Source of the DNA: Macromonas nakdongensis
Lineage (GTDB): Bacteria > Pseudomonadota > Gammaproteobacteria > Burkholderiales > Burkholderiaceae_C
Direction: 5' to 3'
Assembly: GCF_002837145.1 (NCBI RefSeq)
Contig: NZ_NWMV01000011.1
Location: 1 to 45,612, forward strand
Length of the DNA stretch: 45,612 bases
The position numbers and the translations under genes were made by a program. Below, piece after piece: positions 15,285-23,626 of the stretch (its first letter is position 1; the number at the start of each line of letters is the position of its first letter). A model generated the notes under the pieces. It was not told the DNA's origin and searched no databases. It saw nothing but the letters and a program-made list of their open reading frames with translations.

Positions 15285-16607
15285 ATGGTGTTCAAACCCT
15301 CCCTGCTCCAGTCCGACACGCAGCTCAACCAGCGCAGCTATTACGAGGCCAGTGTGCAGCGTGCGCCGTCTCTGCCGCCCCTGCGGGGCGAAGCCGAGGC
15401 CGATGTGCTGGTGGTGGGGGCCGGTTTTGCCGGGCTGAGCGCGGCGCTGGAACTGGCCGATCGGGGCTTCAGCGTGGTGGTGCTGGAGGCCGACCGCGTC
15501 TGCGCCGGGGCCAGTGGCCGCAACGGCGGACAGGCCATCGTCGGTTTTGCTTCCGGCCAGGGGCCGTTCGAGCAACAGCTGGGCCGTGCCGACGCCCGCC
15601 GCGCCTGGGACCTGTCGCTGCAGGCACTGGACCTGATCGACCGGCGCATTGCGCGCTTCGGCATCGCCTGCGATGCGGTCAAGGGCTACCTCTACGTGGC
15701 CGATTCCCCGGGCAAGGCCAAGGCGCTGCTGGCCGACCTGGAGGCGCAGGAACGCGACTACGGCCTGCGTTGCGAGGTGGCCACCGGGGCCGATGTGCAG
15801 CGCCACATCGCCAGCGCGCGCTACCACGCCGCTGGCTACGAGCGCCTGTCGGGCCACCTGCACCCGCTCAAGTACGGCCTCGGGCTGGCCCGGGCGGCGC
15901 AGCGCCTGGGGGTGAGGCTGCACGAGCACACCCCCGTGCGTTCGCTGGCGCAGACCGGTGCCGGTGTGGTGGTGCAGACACCGTACGGCACGGTGCGGGC
16001 CCGGTTCGCCGTGGTGGCGGGCAACTGCACCCTGCCCGAGCACGGTCCGGGCGTGCTGCCACCCATCCACACCCGGACCATGCCGGTGGGCACTTACATC
16101 GTCGGCACGGCGCCGCTGGCGCCCGAGCTGTGCCAGCGGCTCATCGCGCGCAATGCCGCGGTGTGCGACAACAACTTCGTGCTCGACTACTTCCGCTTCA
16201 GCGCCGACCACCGGCTGCTGTTCGGCGGGCGCGTCAGCTACACCACCCGCACGCCGCCGCGCCTGGAGCAGGTGATGCGCCAGCGCATGGTGGCCATCTT
16301 TCCCGAACTGGCCAGTGTGCCGGTGGAGTTTGTGTGGGGCGGCTTTGTCGACATCAGCATGAACCGCGCACCCGACTTTGGCCGGGTCGGCCCGCACATT
16401 TACTACCTGCAGGGTTTCAGTGGCCACGGCGTGGCGCTGACCGGGCTGGCCGGGCAGTTGGTGGCCGAAGCGGTGGCGGGCCAGGCCGAGCGTTTCGACC
16501 TGTTCGCACGTTTGCAGCACCGGCCCTTCCCCGGCGGGCCCCAGCTGCGCACCCCGATGCTGGCCCTGGGCATGCTGTGGCACCGGTTGAAAGACGCGCT
16601 GGGCTGA
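15285..16607 (+). CDS. puuB: FAD-dependent amine oxidase, gamma-glutamylputrescine oxidase-like
   Basis: Flavoprotein of the DAO family, 440 residues. The N-terminal region (RSYYEASVQR) and the Rossmann motif VLVVGAGFAGLSAALELADRG (core GAGFAGLSAALELADRG) followed by LEADRVCAGASGRNGGQ match PuuB-type enzymes, which oxidise gamma-glutamylputrescine to the aldehyde with H2O2 release. The C-terminal FAD contact YYLQGFSGHGVALTGLAG is present. It directly follows agmatinase and sits in the same island as PuuA-, PuuC- and PuuD-like genes. Without assay it could also be another primary amine oxidase of the family. Confidence 0.85.
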   Translation: MVFKPSLLQSDTQLNQRSYYEASVQRAPSLPPLRGEAEADVLVVGAGFAGLSAALELADRGFSVVVLEADRVCAGASGRNGGQAIVGFASGQGPFEQQLGRADARRAWDLSLQALDLIDRRIARFGIACDAVKGYLYVADSPGKAKALLADLEAQERDYGLRCEVATGADVQRHIASARYHAAGYERLSGHLHPLKYGLGLARAAQRLGVRLHEHTPVRSLAQTGAGVVVQTPYGTVRARFAVVAGNCTLPEHGPGVLPPIHTRTMPVGTYIVGTAPLAPELCQRLIARNAAVCDNNFVLDYFRFSADHRLLFGGRVSYTTRTPPRLEQVMRQRMVAIFPELASVPVEFVWGGFVDISMNRAPDFGRVGPHIYYLQGFSGHGVALTGLAGQLVAEAVAGQAERFDLFARLQHRPFPGGPQLRTPMLALGMLWHRLKDALG

Positions 16608-16641
16608 AGCGCCGCCGCCATGCCGGTGCCGGCCCGGGCCT

Positions 16642-18168
16642 TCAGGCCACCATGCGCCCTTCGCGCTCAAAGCGGCTGTGCCAGCTCAGGGCCTCGTCCA
16701 GCAGGTGCGGGGTGTGCAGGCCCCCCAGGCCCTGGCGCGCGCTGCGTTCGGCGCGGGCCACGTAGTCGCGCAGCGCCGGGCGGAAGTCGGGGTGGGCACA
16801 GCGCTCGATCACCACCTGGGCGCGCTGGCGTGGCGCCAGGCCGCGCAGGTCGGCCAGGCCCTGCTCGGTCACCACCACCTGCACGTCGTGCTCGGTGTGG
16901 TCCACGTGGCTCACCATGGGCACGATGCAGGAAATGGCCCCGTCTTTGGCGGTGGACGGCGTCATGAACATGGCCAGGTAGGCGTTGCGGGCGAAGTCGC
17001 CCGAGCCGCCAATGCCGTTCATGATGCGCGTGCCCATGATGTGGGTGGAGTTCACGTTGCCGTAGAGGTCGGCCTCGATCATGCCGTTCATCGAGATGAT
17101 GCCCAGGCGGCGGATCACTTCGGGGTGGTTGGAAATCTCCTGCGGGCGCAGCACGATGCGTTCGCGGTAGAAGTCCAGGTGGTCCAGGAACTCGGTCATG
17201 CCGGCCGGGCTGAGCGACAGGGCGGTGGCCGAGGCCATGGCCAGCTTGCCGGATTTCAGCATCTCCAGCATGCCGTCCTGCAGCACCTCGGTGTAGCCGG
17301 TCATGCGCTCGAAGGGGCCCTGGTTCAGCCCCGACAGCACGGCGTTGGCGATGTTGCCCACGCCCGACTGCAGCGGCAGCAGCTCGGGCGGCAGGCGGCC
17401 TTTTTTCACCTCGTGGCCCAAAAAGTCCAGGATGTGCGCGGCGATGCGGTTGGATGTCTCGTCCGGCGGGGTGAAGCTGGAGTTGCGGTCGGGCAAGTGG
17501 GTTTCCACCACCGCCACCACCTTGTCCAGGTCCACGTGCAGGTAAGGCTCGCCAATGCGGTCGCCGGGGTGTTCCAGCGGGATCGGCTTGCGGTGCGGCG
17601 GGCGGTGGGTGCCGTAGTAGATGTCGTGCATGCCCTCCAGCCCGGCCGGCTGCCAGCTGTTCACCTCCAGAATCACCTTGTCGGCCTGGTCCAGCCAGGT
17701 CTTGTTGTTGCCCACCGACGAGGCCGGGATCAGGCGGCCGTCTTCCAGAATGCCGGCCACCTCCACCACCGCCACGTTGAGTTGGCCCAGGAAGCCGAAC
17801 CAGACGAACTGCGCCACGTGCGAGAGGTGGATGTCGATGTACTCCATCTGCCCGGCGTTGATGCGGGCGCGGCAGGTCGGGTCGGACTGGTAGGGCAGGC
17901 GCATCTCGATGCCGCCGACCTGGGCCAGCGCGCCGTCCAGCTCGGGCGCGGTAGAGGCGCCGGTCCAGACGCCGATGCGGAAGGTTTCGCCGCTGGCGTT
18001 GGCCTGTTCGATGTGCCGCGCCAGCGCCGCCGGCACCAACTTGGGGTAGCCGGCGCCGGTGAAGCCGCTCATGCCCACGTGGTCGCCGTGGCGGATCAGC
18101 GCGGCGGCGGCCTCGGCCGACATGATTTTCTGGCGCAGGCCGGCGTGCTGGATGCGGGATGCGGACAT
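16642..18168 (-). CDS. Acetyl-CoA hydrolase/transferase family protein (succinate-type CoA-transferase)
   Basis: CoA-transferase of 508 residues in the Cat1/ScpC family, cytoplasmic. Visible landmarks: GMSGFTGAGYPK near the N-terminus, LLPLQSGVGNIANAVLSG with the conserved Gly-Asn segment, TRIMNGIGGSGDFARNAYLA and VVVTEQGLADLRGLAPRQRA. It likely moves CoA between acetate and succinate or a similar acid. A strong GAGGAG ribosome site precedes the ATG. Placed within the putrescine island, it could handle succinate derived from GABA, but that link is only contextual. It is convergent with the puuB-like gene. Confidence 0.88.
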   Translation of the reverse strand: MSASRIQHAGLRQKIMSAEAAAALIRHGDHVGMSGFTGAGYPKLVPAALARHIEQANASGETFRIGVWTGASTAPELDGALAQVGGIEMRLPYQSDPTCRARINAGQMEYIDIHLSHVAQFVWFGFLGQLNVAVVEVAGILEDGRLIPASSVGNNKTWLDQADKVILEVNSWQPAGLEGMHDIYYGTHRPPHRKPIPLEHPGDRIGEPYLHVDLDKVVAVVETHLPDRNSSFTPPDETSNRIAAHILDFLGHEVKKGRLPPELLPLQSGVGNIANAVLSGLNQGPFERMTGYTEVLQDGMLEMLKSGKLAMASATALSLSPAGMTEFLDHLDFYRERIVLRPQEISNHPEVIRRLGIISMNGMIEADLYGNVNSTHIMGTRIMNGIGGSGDFARNAYLAMFMTPSTAKDGAISCIVPMVSHVDHTEHDVQVVVTEQGLADLRGLAPRQRAQVVIERCAHPDFRPALRDYVARAERSARQGLGGLHTPHLLDEALSWHSRFEREGRMVA

Positions 18169-18186
18169 CGGAACTCCTCAAAACCT

Positions 18187-18198
18187 AGGGTTAACCCT
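18187..18198. promoter_or_regulatory. Perfect palindrome near the CoA-transferase promoter
   Basis: AGGGTTAACCCT, a perfect 12-base palindrome 18 bases before the CoA-transferase ATG. On the minus strand a TATAAA hexamer at 18214-18219 is a candidate -10, which would put the palindrome at about +10 to +21, the usual place for a repressor. The binding protein is not known. Confidence 0.55.
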
Positions 18199-18251
18199 GA
18201 TGGAAAAGCTGGGTTTATACAACACCGCCTTCCATCCCCTGGGCGGGTGCT

Positions 18252-19721
18252 TCAGCCGCGGCCCAGGCCCTGGGCCACCAGTTCGGCCAGTTGGCGGCCG
18301 TAGCGGTCGATCAAGGCCGGTGCGGCGTAGCCGTAACCGATGGCCAGCCCACGCAGGTCCTGGCGTTGCAGGCAGTAGGCCGACAGGGGCCGCACCGTCA
18401 GGCCGCGTTGCGCCGCCTGCTGGGCCAGCGCCCGGTCGTCGGCGCAGGCGGGCAGGCGCAGGCACAGGTGCAGGCCCTGGGCCGCGCCGTGGATGCGCCC
18501 CTGGCCGCTGTGCAGCACCGGGGCCAGCGCGTCCACCAGTTTCTGGCGGCGTTCGGCGTAGGTCTGCCGGGCGCGGCGCAGCGCGCTGGCAAAGTGGCCC
18601 ATTTCGATGAACTCGGCCAGCGCCGCCTGCAGCGGCATCTGCCCGGGGCGGTTCAGGTCGTAGTGGGCTCCCTTGAAGGCCGCCACCAGCGCCTTGGGCA
18701 CCACCAGGTAACCCAGCTTCAGGCCGGGGTAGAGCATTTTCGAGAAGGTGCCCATGTAGAGCACGCGGCCTTCGGTGTCCAGCCCTTCCAGCGAGGAAAT
18801 GGGCGGCCCGCTGAAGCGGAATTCGCTGTCGTAGTCGTCCTCCAGCACCCAGGCCTGGCAGCGCGCGGCACAGGCCAGCAGCTGCTGGCGCCGCGCCAGC
18901 GACATGACCGCACCGGTGGGGTACTGGTGCGACGGGGTCACGTAAATCAGCCGGGGAGGGTGCGCCTCGTCCGCCGCGCTCGGGGCCATGCCTTCGTCGT
19001 CCACCGGCACCGGGTGGATGGCCAGCCCGGTGGCGGTGAAGGCCTTGACCGCGCCCCAGTAAGCCGGGTCTTCCAGCCAGACGGTGTCGCCGTTGTCGGC
19101 CAGCAGGTGTGCACACAGCTCCAGCGACTGCTGCGTGCCGCTGGTGATCAGCACTTGGTCGGCGTCCAGCCGCACGCTGCGGAACACGCGCAGGTAGTCG
19201 GCCACGGCGCGGCGCAGTGGGCCGTGGCCCCCCGAGTCGTTGTAGTCCAGCATCTCGGGCTGGGCGCTGCGCCAGTGCTTGTTCTGCAGGCGCTGCCACA
19301 GGGCGATGGGGAAGGCGCTGAAGTCGGCCACGCCCGGGGTGAAGGGCTGGATCTCCAGGTCCCGGGCGCGGTGCTGGTGGGCCAAGGCCTCGCCCCGGCG
19401 CGAAAGCCGGGCGTCTGGCGCCGCTTGCCCGGCCCGCGGACGCACCCCCGGCTGGGGCACGTGTTCGTGCACGTAGGTGCCGCTGCCCACGTGGCTCACC
19501 AGGTAGCCCTCCACCGTGAGCTGGCCCAGGGCGGCGACCACGGTGTTGCGCGACAGGTCCAGGTCGTGTGCCAGGTCGCGGCTGGACGGCAGGCGGTCGC
19601 CGGCGCCCAGCTTGCCGTCGAGCACGGCGCGGCGCAAGGCCTCGTACAGTTGGCGGTGCAGCGGCAGGTCGCCCTGCGCGGCCAAGCGGCCCATTTCGGC
19701 CAGGAGGTGTTCGGACAGCAT
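18252..19721 (-). CDS. MocR/PdxR-type GntR regulator with aminotransferase domain
   Basis: Transcription factor of 489 residues that fuses a GntR winged helix (LPLHRQLYEALRRAVLDGKL; SSRDLAHDLDLSRNTVVAAL) to a fold-type I aminotransferase domain. The PLP Lys lies in MGTFSKMLYPGLKLGY, and YVTPSHQYPTGAVMS and LEDDYDSEFRF are the family's PLP contacts. MocR proteins use PLP or its adducts as signals. It is divergent from the puuD-like gene with a 126-base gap, and no PuuR (XRE-cupin) gene is seen, so it may act as the local putrescine/GABA regulator. An AGGA ribosome site precedes the ATG at 19721. Confidence 0.9.
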   Translation of the reverse strand: MLSEHLLAEMGRLAAQGDLPLHRQLYEALRRAVLDGKLGAGDRLPSSRDLAHDLDLSRNTVVAALGQLTVEGYLVSHVGSGTYVHEHVPQPGVRPRAGQAAPDARLSRRGEALAHQHRARDLEIQPFTPGVADFSAFPIALWQRLQNKHWRSAQPEMLDYNDSGGHGPLRRAVADYLRVFRSVRLDADQVLITSGTQQSLELCAHLLADNGDTVWLEDPAYWGAVKAFTATGLAIHPVPVDDEGMAPSAADEAHPPRLIYVTPSHQYPTGAVMSLARRQQLLACAARCQAWVLEDDYDSEFRFSGPPISSLEGLDTEGRVLYMGTFSKMLYPGLKLGYLVVPKALVAAFKGAHYDLNRPGQMPLQAALAEFIEMGHFASALRRARQTYAERRQKLVDALAPVLHSGQGRIHGAAQGLHLCLRLPACADDRALAQQAAQRGLTVRPLSAYCLQRQDLRGLAIGYGYAAPALIDRYGRQLAELVAQGLGRG

Positions 19722-19777
19722 GGCGCGGTTCCTGCGTGTGGCTGGGGCTGGGTGGCCGGGGCAAGTGGCACCGTCCG

Positions 19778-19809
19778 ATTGGCCCAAATGGCCCCCATTT
19801 TGAACCAAT
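19778..19809. promoter_or_regulatory. Candidate MocR operator between regulator and puuD-like gene
   Basis: The divergent gap holds tandem near-repeats GGCCCAAAT (19781-19789) and GGCCCCCAT (19790-19798), flanked by an inverted pair ATTGG (19778-19782) and CCAAT (19805-19809). Directly repeated half-sites are usual for MocR regulators. Binding is inferred from position. Confidence 0.45.
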
Positions 19810-19847
19810 TTCCCCCGCAGAATGGTCCTCAACTTATGGAGTTTGCG

Positions 19848-20651
19848 ATGAACCCCCCACCGTGCATGGTCTGGCTGCCGGCCGACCACCGCCTCATGGG
19901 CAACCACGGTCACCAGATGCCCTACCTGCTGCTGGGCGACAAATACGCCCGTGCGGTGAAGGTCGGCGCCCAGGCCCAGCCGGTCATGTTTCCCCTGGCC
20001 GACGCGGCCCAGGTGCCGGAGCTGCTGTCGCTGGTCGATGGCGTGATGCTCACCGGCTCGCCGTCCAACGTGCACCCCTCGCACTTTGACGAATCCGTGC
20101 ACAACCCGGCGCTGCCGCTGGACCCCGAGCGCGACTCGCTCACCCTCACCCTGGTGCGCGCCTGTGTGGCCGAAGGCGTGCCGCTGCTGGGCATCTGCCG
20201 GGGGTTCCAGGAAATCAACGTCGCCCTGGGCGGCAGCCTGCACCAGACGGTGCACGCCGTGCCCGGCCTGATGGACCACCGCGAGCCCGGCGGCACGCCC
20301 GACGAGCAGTACGCCCCCAGCCACCCGATCGACATCGTGCCCGGCAGTGTGCTGGAACGCTGGGCCGGCGGCACTCGGGCCATGGTCAACTCCCTGCACG
20401 GGCAGGGCGTGGGCCGGCTGGCCCCCGGTCTGCGCGCCCTGGCGCACGCGCCCGACGGCCTGGTCGAGGCCTTCGAGGTCGAAGGCGCCCGCACCTTCGC
20501 CTGCGCCATGCAGTGGCACCCCGAGTGGCGCTGCTGGGACAACCCCTTCTACCTCGCCATCTTCCAGACCTTCGGTGAGGCCGTGCGCCAGCGCCAGGCC
20601 ACCCGCCTGCGCGACGCCCGCGCCTACGCCACCGCCCCCGAAAAGCCTTGA
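19848..20651 (+). CDS. puuD: Gamma-glutamyl-GABA hydrolase, PuuD-like class I amidotransferase
   Basis: Releases GABA from gamma-glutamyl-GABA, the last step of the gamma-glutamylated putrescine pathway. 267 residues of the peptidase C26 family. Nucleophile Cys117 in GICRGFQEIN, and His224 with Glu226 in MQWHPEW complete the triad. The ATG at 19848 is chosen because TGGAG lies six bases upstream; another in-frame ATG at 19836 would place that motif inside the gene. It is divergent from the MocR-type regulator and 69 bases before the PuuA-like gene. Confidence 0.9.
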   Translation: MNPPPCMVWLPADHRLMGNHGHQMPYLLLGDKYARAVKVGAQAQPVMFPLADAAQVPELLSLVDGVMLTGSPSNVHPSHFDESVHNPALPLDPERDSLTLTLVRACVAEGVPLLGICRGFQEINVALGGSLHQTVHAVPGLMDHREPGGTPDEQYAPSHPIDIVPGSVLERWAGGTRAMVNSLHGQGVGRLAPGLRALAHAPDGLVEAFEVEGARTFACAMQWHPEWRCWDNPFYLAIFQTFGEAVRQRQATRLRDARAYATAPEKP

Positions 20652-20720
20652 GACCGTGATCCCACGGCGGGCCCGATCCGTTCTACGATCCGGCCCAGGT
20701 ACCCACCCACAAGGCGAGAC

Positions 20721-22094
20721 ATGAGCAGCACCCCCACCACCCCGCACAATTTCAACGAACTGGAACACTGGCTCAACCAGCGCCGCGTCACCGAGGTCGA
20801 ATGCCTGGTGCCCGACCTCACTGGCGTGGCCCGCGGCAAGATCCTGCCGCGCGAAAAATTCACCGAAGACCGCGGCATGCGCCTGCCCCAGGCCATCGTT
20901 GGCATGGGCGTGACCGGCGAGTTTCCCGAAAGCGGCCCCTACTACGACGTGGTCGATCCGACCGACAAGGACATGCAGCTGCGCCCGGACCCGACCACCG
21001 TGCGCATCGTGCCCTGGGCCACCGACCCCACTGCCCAGGTGATCCACGACTGTTTCGACCACAAAGGCCAACTGGTGCCGTTCGCGCCGCGCAGCGTGCT
21101 GCGCAAGATCTGCGACCTGTACGCCGCCGAAGGCTGGGACCCGGTGGTGGCCCCCGAACTGGAGTTTTACCTGACCGCGCGCAACACCGACGCCAACACC
21201 CCGCTGCGCCCGCCCATCGGCCGCAGCGGCCGCGCCGAGACCTCGCGCCAGGCCTACAGCATCGACGCCGTCAACGAATTCGACCCGCTGTTCGAGGAAA
21301 TCTACGACTACTGCGACAAGATGGGCCTGAACGTGGACACCCTGATCCACGAGGTCGGCGCCGGGCAGATGGAGATCAACTTCTTCCACGCCCACCCGCT
21401 GGGCCTGGCCGATGAGGTTTTCTTCTTCAAGCGCACCGTGCGCGAGGCCGCGCTGCGCCACGACATGTACGCCACCTTCATGGCCAAGCCCATCGCCGGC
21501 GAGCCGGGCAGCGCCATGCACATCCACCAAAGCATCGTGGACAAGGCCAGCGGCCGCAACATCTTCAGCAACCCGGACGGCTCGCCTTCCGACGCCTTTT
21601 TCCACTACATCGGCGGCCTGCAGCGCTACATCCCCGCCGCCATGGCGCTGGTGGCGCCCTACGTGAACAGCTACCGCCGGCTGGCGCGCCACACCGCCGC
21701 GCCCATCAACATCGAATGGGGGCACGACAACCGCACCGTCGGCATCCGTTCGCCCATCGCCTCGCCGCAGGCGCGCCGCGTCGAGAACCGCGTCATCGGC
21801 GCCGACGCCAACCCCTACGTCGCCATGGCCATGACGCTGGCCTGCGGTTACCTGGGCATGAAAAACAAGATCCAGCCCAAGCCCGAGATGAAGGGCGACG
21901 CCTACCTGGCGCCTTACTCGCTGCCGCGCAGCCTGGGCGAGGCGCTGGACTGGTTGCGCCGCGAAACCGACCTGCACGAGGTGCTGGGCGAGGGCTTCAT
22001 CACCATCTACACCGAGATCAAGGAACTCGAATTCGAAGAGTTCATGAAAGTCATTTCGCCCTGGGAACGCGAGCACCTGCTGCTGCACGTCTGA
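20721..22094 (+). CDS. puuA: Glutamine-synthetase-like gamma-glutamylputrescine synthetase
   Basis: ATP-dependent ligase of the glutamine synthetase family, 457 residues, that joins glutamate to putrescine. Landmarks: CLVPDLTGVARGKILPREKF (PuuA-type N-terminus), VVAPELEFYL with the catalytic Glu region, HEVGAGQMEINF, GSAMHIHQSI (glutamate binding His) and IEWGHDNRTVGIRSP (Arg of the ATP/phosphate site). It lacks the adenylylation loop features of GlnA. Its neighbours PuuD- and SpuC-like support the putrescine role; a polyamine-general (GlnA3/spermidine) enzyme is the main alternative. Confidence 0.88.
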   Translation: MSSTPTTPHNFNELEHWLNQRRVTEVECLVPDLTGVARGKILPREKFTEDRGMRLPQAIVGMGVTGEFPESGPYYDVVDPTDKDMQLRPDPTTVRIVPWATDPTAQVIHDCFDHKGQLVPFAPRSVLRKICDLYAAEGWDPVVAPELEFYLTARNTDANTPLRPPIGRSGRAETSRQAYSIDAVNEFDPLFEEIYDYCDKMGLNVDTLIHEVGAGQMEINFFHAHPLGLADEVFFFKRTVREAALRHDMYATFMAKPIAGEPGSAMHIHQSIVDKASGRNIFSNPDGSPSDAFFHYIGGLQRYIPAAMALVAPYVNSYRRLARHTAAPINIEWGHDNRTVGIRSPIASPQARRVENRVIGADANPYVAMAMTLACGYLGMKNKIQPKPEMKGDAYLAPYSLPRSLGEALDWLRRETDLHEVLGEGFITIYTEIKELEFEEFMKVISPWEREHLLLHV

Positions 22095-22122
22095 CCCGAA
22101 CGCCACGTTGAGGAGCCCGCCC

Positions 22123-23532
22123 ATGAACGCCGCCACCGACCCCAAGCACCTGAGCACCGCCGAACTGCAGGCGCTCGACAGCGCCCATTTCCTGCACCCC
22201 TTCACCGACCACAAAGGGCTGGCGGCCAAAGGCGCGCGCGTCATCACCCACGCCGACGGCATCTACGTCTGGGACAGCGAGGGCAAGCAAATCCTCGACG
22301 CCATGAGCGGCCTGTGGTGCGTCAACGCCGGCTACGGCCGGCGCGAGCTGGCCGACGCCGCCCACGCGCAGATGCTCAGGCTGCCCTTCTACAACAGCTT
22401 CTTCAACACCACCAACGAACCGGCGGTGCGCCTGGCCGCGCGCCTGGCCGAGCTGGCGCCCAGCGTCGGCGGGCGCACTTTCCAGCACGTGTTCTTCAGC
22501 TCCAGTGGCAGCGAGAGCAACGACACCAACGTGCGCATGGTGCGCCGCTACTGGGACCTGCTGGGCCAGCCGCAGCGCAAGGTCATCATCAGTCGCCACA
22601 ACGCCTACCACGGCTCCACCATGGCCGGGGCCTCGCTCGGCGGCATGGGCGGCATGCACGCCCAGGGCGACCTGCCCATCCCCAACATCACCCACATCCA
22701 GCAACCCTATTTCCATGAGTTGGCCGAACCGGGCGAGAGCAAGGAGGCGTTCGGCCTGCGCGCCGCGCGCTGGCTGGAAGCGAAAATCCTGGAAGTCGGC
22801 CCCGACAAGGTGGCCGCCTTCATCGCCGAGCCGGTCCAGGGCGCGGGTGGCGTCATCATCCCGCCCGACAGCTACTGGCCCGAGATCCAGCGCATCGTGG
22901 ACCAATACGGCATCCTGCTCATCAGCGACGAGGTGATCTGTGCCTTCGGCCGCCTGGGCCACTGGTTCGCCTACGAGAAATTCGGCATCCGCCCCGACCT
23001 GGTCACCTTCGCCAAGGCCGTCACCAGCGGCTACATCCCGCTGGGCGGCGTCATGGTGGGCGACCGCGTGGCCCAGGTGCTGATCGAAAAAGGCGGCGAA
23101 TTCAACCATGGCTACACCTACAGCGGCCACCCGGTGGCCTGTGCCGTGGCCCTGGCCAACCTCGACCTGATGGCCCGCGAAGACCTGCCGGGCCGGGTGA
23201 AGCACGATACCGGCCCCTACCTGGCCCAGCGTTTCACCGAATTGAAAGACCACCCCCTGGTGGGCGACGCCGAAACCTGCGGCTTCGTCGCCGGTCTGGT
23301 GCTGGTCAAAGACAAAGCCACCGGCGCACATTTCCCCGAAGACCTGGCCGTGGGCATGGTCTGCCGGGCGCACTGTTTCAACAACGGGCTCATCATGCGC
23401 GCCGTGGGCGACCGCATGATCATCGCCCCGCCGCTGACCATGGACCGGGCCCAGGTGGACGAGATGATGGCCCTGATCCGCCAGGCCCTGGATTTGACCC
23501 TGGCCGAGCTGCAGCAACGCGGGATTCTGTGA
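22123..23532 (+). CDS. spuC: Omega-aminotransferase, putrescine-pyruvate type (SpuC-like)
   Basis: Class III PLP aminotransferase of 469 residues that would transfer an amino group from putrescine or another diamine to pyruvate. The N-terminus HFLHPFTDHKGLAAKGARV and LSGLWCVNAGYGR-like segment (MSGLWCVNAGYGRRELADAA) are typical of the putrescine/beta-alanine pyruvate group. VIISRHNAYHGST, LLISDEVICAFGRLG and VTFAKAVTSGYIPLGGVMV (Schiff-base Lys) are present. A GAGGAG ribosome site precedes the ATG at 22123; an upstream ATG at 22108 has none. It gives a second route from putrescine, bypassing gamma-glutamylation. Confidence 0.88.
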   Translation: MNAATDPKHLSTAELQALDSAHFLHPFTDHKGLAAKGARVITHADGIYVWDSEGKQILDAMSGLWCVNAGYGRRELADAAHAQMLRLPFYNSFFNTTNEPAVRLAARLAELAPSVGGRTFQHVFFSSSGSESNDTNVRMVRRYWDLLGQPQRKVIISRHNAYHGSTMAGASLGGMGGMHAQGDLPIPNITHIQQPYFHELAEPGESKEAFGLRAARWLEAKILEVGPDKVAAFIAEPVQGAGGVIIPPDSYWPEIQRIVDQYGILLISDEVICAFGRLGHWFAYEKFGIRPDLVTFAKAVTSGYIPLGGVMVGDRVAQVLIEKGGEFNHGYTYSGHPVACAVALANLDLMAREDLPGRVKHDTGPYLAQRFTELKDHPLVGDAETCGFVAGLVLVKDKATGAHFPEDLAVGMVCRAHCFNNGLIMRAVGDRMIIAPPLTMDRAQVDEMMALIRQALDLTLAELQQRGIL

Positions 23533-23626
23533 TTTTCCTGACTAGAATGGTTCTGGGTGCGGATATTGCTTGACGGTGGTGTCCGCTTTTCGTTGTTGGA
23601 TCCGCGCACCTTTTTGGAGCCCGTAA

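Noticed and set aside
14058-16670. An 870-codon open frame on the minus strand opposite agmatinase and the PuuB-like gene
   Set aside because: High GC content keeps opposite-strand frames open. The translated product is His/Gln/Arg-rich with no recognisable domain, while the plus strand has clear enzymes.
19722-22262. Upstream extension of the MocR gene to a 1,336-codon frame
   Set aside because: The extra part lies opposite the puuD- and puuA-like genes and shows no domain; the ribosome site and family start are at 19721.
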